Shown here in pieces: positions 15,975-24,671 of a stretch of DNA of 32,034 nt. The position numbers and the translations under genes were made by a program. How positions within the stretch are numbered: position 1 is the first letter of the stretch; each line of letters begins with the position of its first letter. This stretch comes from Bact-19 sp038319215 (GTDB lineage Bacteria > Bacteroidota > Bacteroidia > Bacteroidales > ML635J-15): the NCBI GenBank assembly GCA_038319215.1, contig JBBQCZ010000024.1:1-32034 (forward strand). The letters are read 5' to 3'. The notes beneath the pieces were generated by a model that worked only from the letters and a program-made list of their open reading frames with translations, was not told where the DNA came from and did no database searches.

Positions 15975-17087
15975 ATGAAAAACCCTTTTAGCAACGAAAT
16001 ATACTTAAAAAGAAACAGGTTCAGAGAACTTGATGTTAGAGGTGAATATTTTCGTGATCAAACAGCAATTATTCATTCAACAGCTTTTAGGCGTCTAAAA
16101 AACAAAACTCAAGTTTTTTTCGCACCCGAGAACGATCATATTTGCACACGTATTGAACACGTTTTACATGTTGCGACAATTGCAGCAACTATTTGCAAAG
16201 GACTAAACCAATATGGCTGGGAACTTGATATCGATATGGCATACGCTATTGGTATGGGGCACGACTTAGGACACACTCCGTTTGGTCATGCAGGCGAGAA
16301 AGCATTAAATAAGGTATTAGGTGGCAACAATTCATTTATTCACGAAATAAATTCTTTCAGACAAGTTGAATATCTTGCAAACAAAGGACAAGGTTTAAAT
16401 TTATGCTATGGTGTGAAAGATGGAATTATTTGTCATAATGGAGAAAAAGACGAACAAACACTAAAACCATCATCTTTAATAAACGTGCTGGATGAAATTA
16501 AAAATAGAAAAGTAATTCCGACAAGCTATGAGGGATGCATAATGAGATTTTCAGATAAAATTGCTTACCTAGGCCGCGACATTGAGGATGCATTTGTTGC
16601 TGGATTTATTACTGAACAAGATATTCCAACAAATGTACGACAGCTACTTGGAGATAGAAACGGTAGAATCATTAATACCCTAATAATAGATATAATTGAA
16701 AATTCTAAAAACTCAGATTCAATAGGTTTTTCTGATGAAAAATTTGATTCTGTGTCAGAATTAAAACATTTTAATTACAAAAAAATCTATCAACATCCAG
16801 ATTTACAAAGATATGACAGCTTTTGTGACAATATAATTGCTTCACTTTTCGATTATTTGTCCAACTTAATTTCAAAATATAGTTTTGAATTCGACAAATA
16901 CAATGAAAGCGGAATTGATTTGGACAAAAATTTTGGAGACTATTTATCAGGGATGTCAAATTTTTATAATAACAGTAAAGAAAGCGAGAAACAAATTGTT
17001 ACAGACTATATTTCTGGAATGACAGATAGTTTTGCACTTGAATCAATTAAACAAATCACAATTCCTAAACCCATTCATTTTAATTAA
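15975..17087 (+). CDS. dgt: dGTPase-like deoxynucleoside triphosphate triphosphohydrolase
   Basis: An HD-superfamily enzyme expected to hydrolyse dNTPs to deoxynucleoside plus triphosphate, limiting dNTP pools. The HD motif is complete: RIEH (His62), GMGHDLGHTPFGHAGE with His96-Asp97, and RFSDKIAYLGRDIED near 206-220. The N-terminal FRRLKNKTQVF block is typical of the Dgt family. At 370 residues it belongs to the shorter Dgt-like class rather than the roughly 500-residue E. coli form. Its TAA overlaps the ATG of the SiaB-like gene (TAATG), which ties its translation to the downstream kinase/phosphoprotein pair. dNTP specificity cannot be read from sequence. Confidence 0.92.
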   Translation: MKNPFSNEIYLKRNRFRELDVRGEYFRDQTAIIHSTAFRRLKNKTQVFFAPENDHICTRIEHVLHVATIAATICKGLNQYGWELDIDMAYAIGMGHDLGHTPFGHAGEKALNKVLGGNNSFIHEINSFRQVEYLANKGQGLNLCYGVKDGIICHNGEKDEQTLKPSSLINVLDEIKNRKVIPTSYEGCIMRFSDKIAYLGRDIEDAFVAGFITEQDIPTNVRQLLGDRNGRIINTLIIDIIENSKNSDSIGFSDEKFDSVSELKHFNYKKIYQHPDLQRYDSFCDNIIASLFDYLSNLISKYSFEFDKYNESGIDLDKNFGDYLSGMSNFYNNSKESEKQIVTDYISGMTDSFALESIKQITIPKPIHFN

Positions 17088-17587
17088 TGGATTGCGAAAA
17101 CAAAATATTACTAAAAATCTCACTCGACTCCGAGGACGATTATTTAAATTTTAGATTCGTTGCTGAAAAGGCATTGGTAGAATTGGATTTTAGATTAAAA
17201 AAGAAACTTCTGATTTGCTTAACAGAATTAATACAGAATAATATTATTCACAATCAATCAAGTACTTGCCAAATTGAAGTCTATTCTTCTGACAATCAGA
17301 TATTTATAAAATCTAAGCAGCGACTGAGTTTTGAAAACATCAAGAATATTGAAAACAAACTCAGCTTAATAAATAGAATGAGCATACCAGATCTAGAAGC
17401 ACTGAAAAGAATAAATATCATTAAAGCAGTAGAAGAAAATAGAGTTTCGCCAGGTAATGGATTAATAATTTGTAGAATTAAATCGGAAAACAAAATTGAT
17501 CTTAATATAATTAATGGTACGAAAAAAAACAATAGCGAAGAAATAAATATTTTTGTTAAAACTAATTTCAATGGAAAAGACAATTAA
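17087..17587 (+). CDS. SiaB-family protein kinase-like protein
   Basis: A 166-residue cytosolic protein resembling the SiaB family, small GHKL-type kinases that phosphorylate SiaC. An N-box-like TELIQNNIIHN (46-56; Glu47, Asn51) and a glycine turn PGNGLI (122-127) are the parts expected to bind ATP-Mg. In Pseudomonas, SiaB modifies SiaC and thereby controls a partner enzyme. The identification rests on these motifs and on the immediately following SiaC-like gene. The start overlaps the dgt stop by one base, and the stop lies inside the next gene. No transmembrane or sensor domain is present, so an upstream phosphatase or signal input is not visible in this window. Confidence 0.75.
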   Translation: MDCENKILLKISLDSEDDYLNFRFVAEKALVELDFRLKKKLLICLTELIQNNIIHNQSSTCQIEVYSSDNQIFIKSKQRLSFENIKNIENKLSLINRMSIPDLEALKRINIIKAVEENRVSPGNGLIICRIKSENKIDLNIINGTKKNNSEEINIFVKTNFNGKDN

Positions 17588-17936
17588 TGCAGCAGCTAAA
17601 ACTCCGGAAGTAATCGCAAATACTATAACTGGTGAAATATCAATAATTGGAGTTATTATTCCTGAAAATCCAATTCCATTCTTTATAAGTTTAAATGAAC
17701 TGATTGAACAGTGCAAAACAGACTCCAATTCGTTGATAATAAATTTCGACCTCGAGTACTTTAATACCGGTGCGGCTAGATATCTTTATGAAATGATGAA
17801 AAAGCTAAAAGACTATCCGCAAACGACAATTAACTGGCATTACGAGTTAGACGACGAAGATATTTATGAAAGTGGTATAGAATTTAAAGAGCTATCAGGA
17901 CTAAGTTTCAATTTTATTGTAAAAGATCAATTCTAA
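17571..17936 (+). CDS. SiaC-family regulatory phosphoprotein (DUF1987)
   Basis: A 121-residue DUF1987/SiaC-type protein, a STAS-like partner-switching regulator. The diagnostic core is LEYFNTGAARYL (61-72), whose Thr66 corresponds to the threonine phosphorylated in characterised SiaC. It is followed by an acidic YELDDEDIYESGIEF block. The N-terminal AKTPEVIAN...GEISIIGVIIPEN also fits the family. I chose ATG at 17571 (MEKTINAAAKTPEV), which overlaps the kinase gene by 17 bp; an upstream ATG at 17553 adds six residues of no family character. In Pseudomonas unphosphorylated SiaC activates the diguanylate cyclase SiaD. No GGDEF gene is nearby, so the partner here is unknown. Confidence 0.88.
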   Translation: MEKTINAAAKTPEVIANTITGEISIIGVIIPENPIPFFISLNELIEQCKTDSNSLIINFDLEYFNTGAARYLYEMMKKLKDYPQTTINWHYELDDEDIYESGIEFKELSGLSFNFIVKDQF

Positions 17937-19270
17937 AAGTAATATGCAATTTTATGAATTGCTGTTGGCAAAGCAAATAGAACTACTTTATCATTTGGCT
18001 TAATTTGAGTATCGCCCATTGCAATAAAACTCTTGTTACCACGAACAATTCCGCCAATAATTACTCCTTCTGGAAAATCAATATCTCTAAGTTTATTTTT
18101 AGTAACAATCGCATCTTTAGAAGTAACAAATTCTAGAACCTCAGCATCTGTACCAGTTAGACATTTAATTGAAGCAACTTCGGCTTTCATGGTAAAAGTA
18201 TAAATTGTACTCGCAGCACTAAGTTTTTTATTTATAATGGTATCGATTCCCATCTTAGTAGCGATTTCGATATAGTCGAGGTTTTCTATTTCAGCAATAG
18301 TTTTTTTAACGCCATATCGTTTTGCCAAAAGACATGTTAGGATATTGGTTTCGGAGTCGCCAGTTACAGCAACAAAAGCATCGCATTTTTCGAGTCCGCT
18401 TTCTAAAAGCAAATCTATATTTCGTCCATCACCATGGATTATCAATGTCTTAGGCAACTCATCAACAAGCTTAAAACTCTTATCAGAATCTATCTCAAGC
18501 ATTTTTACATTTAATTGTCCCTCGAGAAACTTCGCCGACTTAATACCGATTCTACTACCACCAAGAAACATTACATTATTAATATCTAATTTTTCTTTAC
18601 CAGCAGTTTTTAAAAGTTCTGGAATTCCATCTGGATTAGTGATCATGTAAACATAATCATTTGGCATTAAAACCACATCTCCATTAGGAATAATTGTATT
18701 CTCATCTCTAGTAATAGCAACCGCTCGATAGTTTTTATTACTAGATTGTTTTGCCGCTTCTTTTAATGTTAGGTTTACGATTGGTGAATTTTCGTCAAGC
18801 TTTAAAACAAACAAAGTTAACTTTCCGCCTGAGAACTCGAATACTTCGGTAGTACCAGTTTGTTTTAATACTCCAACAATTTCTTTCGACGCAATATATT
18901 CAGGATAAATGAGTCTATCTATACCTAAATTAATAAATGTGAGTTTATTTAATGGATTAAGGTATTCCATGTTATCAACTCTGGCAATTGTCTTTTTTGC
19001 ACCAAGTTTTTTAGCAAAAATACATGATAAAATATTTGTATCCTGCGAACTTGTAACAGCAATATAAAGATCGCAAGTGTGAACTTTTGCTTCTTTTAGA
19101 GTTGAAAAGGTAGTGCATGAGCCATTTACGGTCATTAAATCATGAGTATTATCCACCTCTTTTAATAATTCATTATCAGAATCAACAATAATTAAATCAT
19201 GGTTTTCTTTAATAAGCATTTTAGCCAAATATTTTCCGACATCACCTGCTCCAGAAATTACAATTTTCAT
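17933..19270 (-). CDS. trkA: Trk potassium uptake system NAD-binding subunit TrkA
   Basis: A peripheral cytoplasmic subunit that gates the TrkH/TrkG potassium channel. It has 445 residues in two tandem RCK units. The first begins with the Rossmann loop GAGDVG (7-12) and acidic strand end VDSD. The second begins VMFLGGSRIG near residue 235, and each half ends with a TrkA-C-like beta domain. The second glycine loop (GGSRIG) departs from GxGxxG at its third position. No trkH gene is in the window. Its stop codon overlaps the convergent siaC-like stop (the four bases CTAA, 17933-17936), leaving no room for a terminator between them. Confidence 0.95.
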   Translation of the reverse strand: MKIVISGAGDVGKYLAKMLIKENHDLIIVDSDNELLKEVDNTHDLMTVNGSCTTFSTLKEAKVHTCDLYIAVTSSQDTNILSCIFAKKLGAKKTIARVDNMEYLNPLNKLTFINLGIDRLIYPEYIASKEIVGVLKQTGTTEVFEFSGGKLTLFVLKLDENSPIVNLTLKEAAKQSSNKNYRAVAITRDENTIIPNGDVVLMPNDYVYMITNPDGIPELLKTAGKEKLDINNVMFLGGSRIGIKSAKFLEGQLNVKMLEIDSDKSFKLVDELPKTLIIHGDGRNIDLLLESGLEKCDAFVAVTGDSETNILTCLLAKRYGVKKTIAEIENLDYIEIATKMGIDTIINKKLSAASTIYTFTMKAEVASIKCLTGTDAEVLEFVTSKDAIVTKNKLRDIDFPEGVIIGGIVRGNKSFIAMGDTQIKPNDKVVLFALPTAIHKIAYYF

Positions 19271-19311
19271 AGATAATTTTATAATAATTTAAATTAAAAC
19301 ACTAAAAAACC

Positions 19312-20220
19312 TTAAATTATATCGTCAACATTTTTACCAGATTTTCCAGAAAACAAAGTACTCACTTTTTTTGCATACTTGAGACAAAAATCTTCTGATT
19401 TTTTTTGTTTTATGGCTAAAATTCTCAAATTAAACATAAAAGCAAGGAAATCAATGTACGATTTGGTTTTTAGTGATGTTATTTTTGTTTCTATTTTGTT
19501 GTCGGCGAGATATTTTTCCAAAATTTGTTGGCTTATCATTGTACCCTCATCATAAGGATGAAAATAAAAAACTACGCCATTGCTATTATCATCAAAAACA
19601 ACATTAGCTAATTCTTCGTCAACATAACCTAATAAGAAAATACCTTGTACATCGATTGGGAAAACAGGAATTTCGGTCTGCTGAGCTAACATACAATAAA
19701 TAAGTGAAATAGTTGGAGCAACAAATTTTTTATAACTGAGAGTTCCAGTAATACTTAAATATTCTGGATTAAATTCTCCTGCCGGATATTTTTTAAATTT
19801 CAGTTCATCGAATAAAACTCTATTAAAAACCTTCACTTTTTCTATTCCTGTTAACTGAGAATTTAACTCTATCCAAACACTTCTTAATATATCATCAAAA
19901 TAAGCTTCAATTTCTTTTATATCTAAATCTCGGTTAAAAAATGTTTCAAGTAAAAAAACGCCCTCCGCTAAATTAGGTTCAGGTTTTGACAAGTATTTTT
20001 TCAACTTTTTCTCGAATTTATCGAAAAATATTTCATCTAAAATCTCCTCAGACCTATTAATTCCAAGAGTATTTGCCGAAAATGAATAATAATTTTCAAG
20101 ATAATTTTTAAAAAAGTCACCGTCTTCCAGAATTTTAGCCCGAACAAGTTCATAAACTTTGTAATCAGGATCCTCTAGTAAGCGAAGTAAAGATACTATT
20201 TCATTTTTATTCATGGTCAT
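19312..20220 (-). CDS. SirB1/transglutaminase-like family protein, diverged
   Basis: A 302-residue protein resembling the SirB1-type transglutaminase-like (Transglut_core2) family. The N-terminus LLRLLEDPDYKVYELVRAKI is typical, as are LSYKKFVAPTISLIYCMLAQ and the later VVFYFHPYDEGTMIS. Where family members usually read PG-(H/N)-F, this protein has VQGIFLLGY, so the expected catalytic-site residue is missing and a non-enzymatic role is plausible. Function is unknown even for typical members. The start overlaps the 3' end of the Rel/SpoT gene by 14 bp (8 bp if the ATG at 20214 is used), so the two are translationally coupled; trkA follows after 41 bp. Confidence 0.7.
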   Translation of the reverse strand: MTMNKNEIVSLLRLLEDPDYKVYELVRAKILEDGDFFKNYLENYYSFSANTLGINRSEEILDEIFFDKFEKKLKKYLSKPEPNLAEGVFLLETFFNRDLDIKEIEAYFDDILRSVWIELNSQLTGIEKVKVFNRVLFDELKFKKYPAGEFNPEYLSITGTLSYKKFVAPTISLIYCMLAQQTEIPVFPIDVQGIFLLGYVDEELANVVFDDNSNGVVFYFHPYDEGTMISQQILEKYLADNKIETKITSLKTKSYIDFLAFMFNLRILAIKQKKSEDFCLKYAKKVSTLFSGKSGKNVDDII

Positions 20221-22414
20221 TATCTGCTGTTCTAATAACTTTATTAACTCCCTTAATTCTTATAATTCTTGATATCAGGTCTTCCAAATCCTGGGCATCA
20301 TGTACAAACAGTTTAATATCACCATAGAAAACGCCATCTTTTGTTTCAAAGCTCAATTTTTTCATGTTTACATCAGCCTCCTGAGAGATTGCCTTCGAGA
20401 TATTATGCAAAATACCGACTTTATCAACGCCTTCAATTCGAATTCCGACTAAAAAAGATAGTAACTTATAACTTGACCATTTTACAGTCATTATTTTATC
20501 GCCTTGTTTAGCCGCTAAACTATTAAGATTTGGGCAAGTTTTTTTATGAATAATAACTGAGTTATTTGGATTTATATACCCTGCAACTTCATCGCCGGGA
20601 ATAGGATTACAACAGTTAGCAAGGGTAAAATTCTTATCATCTAGATCGTCAATAATATATGTATTTTTTTGATTTAGACCTTTTTCTGTTTTAGGTTTTG
20701 CAAAAGAGAGTTTCCAATACTTTGCGAATATGCTTTTTTTGGTTACCAATTGTTTTTCAAGGTCATCAATTTGAATTACTCCTATTCCAATTTTTCGATA
20801 AAACTCTTCTTTATTTGGAGCATCGTACATCTGTCGGAGCTCTTTAAAGAGTTTATGGCTCATATTTAATTTAAGATCTCGTGCTTTTTTTATAAACATA
20901 GTCTGCCCCTGTTCAATACTATGCAAACGTTCTTCTTTCAAGGAACTTTTAATCTTCGCTTTTGCCTTTGTTGACATTGCAAAATTTAGCCATTCACGCA
21001 GCGGTGATTGTTTATCGGATGTTAAAATTTCAACTTGATCGCCACTATGCAAGACCTGAGATAATGGTTGCAGCTTATGATTTACCTTTGCCGCAATAGC
21101 TTTATTTCCTACAGCTGTATGTATTTCGTAAGCTAAATCAATAACTGTAGATCCTTTTGGAAGTTTTTTGATTTCACCTTTTGGCGTAAAAACATATATT
21201 TCTGTGGTAAAAATATTTAATTTAAAATCGTCTAAAAACGATAATGAATCAACTTCACTATTTGATAAATTATGTTTTAATGTCTCTATTAATACATCTA
21301 AACTACCTGAAGAACCTTTTTCATTTGTCTTATATTTCCAGTGTGAAGCAAGCCCTTTCTCAGCAATATCATCCATTTTTCGGCTACGAATTTGGACTTC
21401 TATCCATTGCCCACGAGGCCCCATAACAGTAACATGTAGCGCCTCATAACCATTAGCTTTAGGATTTTTTACCCAGTCTCTAATTCTTTGTTCATGATGA
21501 GGATAAATATCTGTTATTAGCGACATAATATGGTAACAACGGGCTCTGGCACGACTGTCAGGAAAGTCATCATCGTGATCAAAAACTATTCGAATTGCAA
21601 ATAAATCATAAATTTCCTCGAAAGGAATATTTTTAGATTGCATTTTATTCCAGATTGAAAAAATAGACTTAAGCCTACCTTTTATAGTACAGCCAATATT
21701 TTCCTTTGCTAAGACATTTGTTAGCGGGGTAACAATTTCTTGTATATAGCTATTTCGTTCTGCTTCTGTTTCTTTAAACTTTCGATTTATCTCTCTGTAA
21801 ATAAGTGGATGTTCATACTTAAGTGCTAGATCTTCAAGCTCGGTTTTAATTGAATATAAACCCAGACGATGTGCCAATGGAGCATACAAAAAAACTGTTT
21901 CACTTGCAATTTTGACCTGTTTGTATTCTGGCATAGAATCCAAAGTTCTCATATTGTGCAATCTGTCAGCAAGCTTAATAAATATTACGCGAATATCCTG
22001 CGACATTGTCATCAACATTTTTCTAAAGTTCTCTACTTGCAGAGAAGCATCTTTGTCCAGAACATTTGAAATCTTTGTAAGTCCATCAACCATTCCAGCG
22101 ATTGTCGGACCAAACAAGCGGTCGATATCGGTAAGACTAAAATCTGTATCTTCAACAACATCATGAAGTAACGCACTAGCAATTGACTTTGCTCCCAAAC
22201 CAATTTCTTGGGCTACAATAGTTGCTACTGCAATAGGGTGTGTAAAATAAGGCTCTCCTGATTTACGTCGCATATTTGAATGAGCATCATTTGCTAAATC
22301 AAACGCTCGACGAATTAAATCTTTTTCTTCGTCGGTTTTAACGCGTTTACTAACTTTTATCAGCTCTGTGTACTGATCTTCAATCCAATTTTTTTCTTCT
22401 TGACTTAGGCTCAT
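20207..22414 (-). CDS. Bifunctional (p)ppGpp synthetase/hydrolase RelA/SpoT
   Basis: The stringent-response enzyme that makes and degrades (p)ppGpp. At 735 residues it has the full long-RSH layout. The HD hydrolase domain spans about 30-185, with His59, HDVVED (84-89) and Asp150 in LADRLHNMRT. The synthetase domain (about 240-345) shows KGRLKSIFSIWNKM, GYEALH (322-327) and EVQIRS (339-344). The TGS domain is at about 405-465, a conserved-cysteine region with NCCNPIPGDEV lies near 600-610, and the ACT domain spans about 655-735. Motifs for both activities are present, so it is probably the Rel-type bifunctional enzyme. A -7 box (TATCTTTG) and a perfect palindrome lie just upstream. Confidence 0.97.
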   Translation of the reverse strand: MSLSQEEKNWIEDQYTELIKVSKRVKTDEEKDLIRRAFDLANDAHSNMRRKSGEPYFTHPIAVATIVAQEIGLGAKSIASALLHDVVEDTDFSLTDIDRLFGPTIAGMVDGLTKISNVLDKDASLQVENFRKMLMTMSQDIRVIFIKLADRLHNMRTLDSMPEYKQVKIASETVFLYAPLAHRLGLYSIKTELEDLALKYEHPLIYREINRKFKETEAERNSYIQEIVTPLTNVLAKENIGCTIKGRLKSIFSIWNKMQSKNIPFEEIYDLFAIRIVFDHDDDFPDSRARARCYHIMSLITDIYPHHEQRIRDWVKNPKANGYEALHVTVMGPRGQWIEVQIRSRKMDDIAEKGLASHWKYKTNEKGSSGSLDVLIETLKHNLSNSEVDSLSFLDDFKLNIFTTEIYVFTPKGEIKKLPKGSTVIDLAYEIHTAVGNKAIAAKVNHKLQPLSQVLHSGDQVEILTSDKQSPLREWLNFAMSTKAKAKIKSSLKEERLHSIEQGQTMFIKKARDLKLNMSHKLFKELRQMYDAPNKEEFYRKIGIGVIQIDDLEKQLVTKKSIFAKYWKLSFAKPKTEKGLNQKNTYIIDDLDDKNFTLANCCNPIPGDEVAGYINPNNSVIIHKKTCPNLNSLAAKQGDKIMTVKWSSYKLLSFLVGIRIEGVDKVGILHNISKAISQEADVNMKKLSFETKDGVFYGDIKLFVHDAQDLEDLISRIIRIKGVNKVIRTADNDHE

Positions 22415-22457
22415 AGTAATTAATTCGGGCTATTCCTTAATTTAGATTCCCGTAAGA

Positions 22458-22465
22458 CAAAGATA
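22458..22465 (-). promoter_or_regulatory. Candidate -7 promoter box (TATCTTTG) for the Rel/SpoT gene
   Basis: On the minus strand TATCTTTG matches TAnnTTTG exactly. It would give a leader of about 38-40 nt before the ATG at 22414. A TTG lies 24 bp upstream (22490-22492), slightly too far for a standard -33 element. Confidence 0.45.
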
Positions 22466-22487
22466 ATAATTTTAATTAAAATTATTA
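22464..22487. repeat. 24-bp perfect palindrome upstream of the Rel/SpoT gene
   Basis: The half-site TAATAATTTTAA is followed by its exact reverse complement. It covers the last codon bases (TAA) of the upstream cargo gene and abuts the -7 box of the Rel/SpoT gene. No T-run follows on either strand, which is unlike a terminator and more like an operator, although composition makes chance AT palindromes common. Confidence 0.45.
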
Positions 22488-24002
22488 CTCAATGAGCATA
22501 AAGAAAGTACCAGTTTTAAAGTACTCTTTATTGTTATGATCGTAGTATCTAACGATGTAAGTATAAGTTTGTGATGGAGCTATTGAATAGTCCAACATCC
22601 CATCCCATCCCGTAAATGTCTCTTCAGTTCTAAAAATTTCTGTTCCCCATCTATCAAAAATAATAAACTCATAAGGTTCGTCTTGGGCAAACGACACAAC
22701 AGGTTTAAACTCTCTATTTTCCGCCTCATACGAAGTAAGATTAAAAGCGGTTGGAACCCAAAATACAGGTTCATGATAAACACACGAAACATTTGAACGA
22801 CTTACTCCTTGATTTGTACTGTAAGGATGTCCTGGATTTTCGTATGCTTCAACATAATAACAGAATTTATTTGTCATGTGCACTTTACGGTCGTGACAAT
22901 AATCAACATACCATGCAATATCATAATTTGAAGTTAAATCTCCAGGAGTATTTACGGCAATTTCACCAGATAAGCCATCAAAATATCTATAAACGCGGTA
23001 ATTAAACACTCCATTTTCCCATGCTTCATACTGAGTCCACTCTAAATTATGATCGAGATCTTCAGCGGCACTCACATTTAATAAAATATTAGCCGCATAA
23101 TTGGAATAAGAATTAATTATCCCACACGGATTTACAGAAGCCAATTTGTAATAATAAACATTTTCGTTAGGTAATACATCAGAATCGGTAATTACAATTT
23201 CAAATTGACCAGCATTTGGAATACTTTTTATAGTAGAATAATTACCATTAGCTGAAGAGGCTCTTTGCACCCGATATTCTGAAACTTCTGCGCTATTATC
23301 GACAACAAATTTTACTAAAATATCATCACCAACAACTGAAGCCGATTGAGCGTATAAAAAAGCTGGTAAAACATAAGATTCGGTTATAACCTTAACAGAA
23401 TTAGATGTTGCCGTATAACCGTTAGCACTAACTGCTTCGACATAGTAAAAATAAGATCCATTCATTGCCACTTCTGTATCTGAATATGTCATTGACGAAC
23501 CACTAACACTTGTTAACAAAGTATAAGTTCCTGTTTCTGTACGACGATAGATATTATATTTATTTACGCCTGCATTCCAACCTAGATAGGCAGACCAACT
23601 TAGATCGATTTTGTTACTACATTTATCATATACAAAGTCAAGAAACATTGTTGTATGAGGATCGGTAATACTACTTTTAAAAAATAAATTATCGAAAGCT
23701 GCAATACGAAAAATTTCTGCAGCTTCATCCGATTGAGATTGATTATAAGAACTTTGTGTTGTAAGTCTACCCCAAACTGTATCAACAGATTGAGTAATAT
23801 TATTAACAACTTTATACATTATATAGCCAGCCACATCAATTGAGTCGCTTGGGTTCCATTTTAAAATAACTTCAACTGGGCTCGACTCTGGAACTACAGA
23901 TGCAGAAATAAATTCGGGCTCATCCGGAACATCAATTTGACAAAAAGCAATGGTTCCAAATGATAAAAAACAAACTAATAATATATACCTATACATTTTC
24001 AT
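22485..24002 (-). CDS. Secreted FN3-like protein with type B T9SS (CHU_C) sorting domain
   Basis: An exported protein of 505 residues, predicted T9SS cargo that stays at or leaves the cell surface. I start it at ATG 24002 (MKMYRYILLVCFLSFG...FCQ), a clean signal peptide; the longer frame from 24059 would overlap the upstream gene and spoil it. About four fibronectin-III-like beta domains follow, with recurring GYIMYKV / YNIYRRT / YRVQRAS / YRVYRYF strands and YYYVEA or YYYKLA. The last roughly 90 residues are a gliding-associated C-terminal domain, recognised by PTAFNL, FIIFDRWGTEIFRTEE, GWDG and TYTYIVRYYD. No catalytic motif is seen; adhesion or scaffold use is inferred. Confidence 0.9.
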   Translation of the reverse strand: MKMYRYILLVCFLSFGTIAFCQIDVPDEPEFISASVVPESSPVEVILKWNPSDSIDVAGYIMYKVVNNITQSVDTVWGRLTTQSSYNQSQSDEAAEIFRIAAFDNLFFKSSITDPHTTMFLDFVYDKCSNKIDLSWSAYLGWNAGVNKYNIYRRTETGTYTLLTSVSGSSMTYSDTEVAMNGSYFYYVEAVSANGYTATSNSVKVITESYVLPAFLYAQSASVVGDDILVKFVVDNSAEVSEYRVQRASSANGNYSTIKSIPNAGQFEIVITDSDVLPNENVYYYKLASVNPCGIINSYSNYAANILLNVSAAEDLDHNLEWTQYEAWENGVFNYRVYRYFDGLSGEIAVNTPGDLTSNYDIAWYVDYCHDRKVHMTNKFCYYVEAYENPGHPYSTNQGVSRSNVSCVYHEPVFWVPTAFNLTSYEAENREFKPVVSFAQDEPYEFIIFDRWGTEIFRTEETFTGWDGMLDYSIAPSQTYTYIVRYYDHNNKEYFKTGTFFMLIE

Positions 24003-24051
24003 AAATAAACTTTCACTTAATAAACGCAGAATTAACATAAAAAGTAGCTTT

Positions 24052-24669
24052 CTAATCAAGGTTTTTTACAAAAAATAATTGATTGTCAAAATATGACTGT
24101 TTAAAACCCATTTTCTGAAGGAAACGACTGTGTCCTTTATGAAAAGATTTTGCAATAAGAGTATTAACTCCTAACTTTTTAAAATAGCCGGGATTCTGCT
24201 TGTAAATATATCTCCCTATCTCAGTATCACGGTAAATTGGTTTTGTGTAATCTACTTCAATTGTCATAACATCACCATTGATGCTACAAATTAGAATTCC
24301 TGCCAGATTCATGTCACGCATCAACAAGAAACACTTATGAGACTTATTGTGTTCATAAAACGGAAAATAATTATAAATATCTCGTTTATAATTTTTCACG
24401 AACTCAACAATATAATTATTGTCATATTCGACTTCTAATAGTTTAATAGAAGCTTTACTCTTAGATGCTTTGTAAAGACTATAAAAGTAATAACCTAAAA
24501 CAATAAACATTAAAGCGGAAATAGGATAAATTGGTCGGAGCAATCCATAAACAAGAAAACTAAGAATCGCAATCAGAAATAGAATCCTACGTTGGTGTTT
24601 ACCAAAAGCAAAAAAGCCAGTAATTCCAACAACAATCGCCGCAAACCCTAATATGTCTAAAGACTCCAT
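24052..24669 (-). CDS. Membrane protein with YgjV-like N-terminus and GNAT-like C-terminus
   Basis: I do not recognise this 205-residue protein with certainty. It begins with three hydrophobic helices (about 4-22, 29-44 and 50-66); the first, GFAAIVVGITGFFAF, resembles the opening of YgjV-family inner-membrane proteins. A basic stretch (KASKSKASIK) leads to a soluble domain with alternating beta strands. This ends in GVNTLIAKSFHKGHSRFLQKMG, reminiscent of the last helix-strand of GNAT acetyltransferases (a residue pair, then x-F-x-x-x-G-F). The clear acetyl-CoA pyrophosphate loop is not evident. It sits between two T9SS cargo genes, after a terminator and 49 bp before the FN3 protein gene. 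Confidence 0.6.
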   Translation of the reverse strand: MESLDILGFAAIVVGITGFFAFGKHQRRILFLIAILSFLVYGLLRPIYPISALMFIVLGYYFYSLYKASKSKASIKLLEVEYDNNYIVEFVKNYKRDIYNYFPFYEHNKSHKCFLLMRDMNLAGILICSINGDVMTIEVDYTKPIYRDTEIGRYIYKQNPGYFKKLGVNTLIAKSFHKGHSRFLQKMGFKQSYFDNQLFFVKNLD

Positions 24670-24671
24670 AT

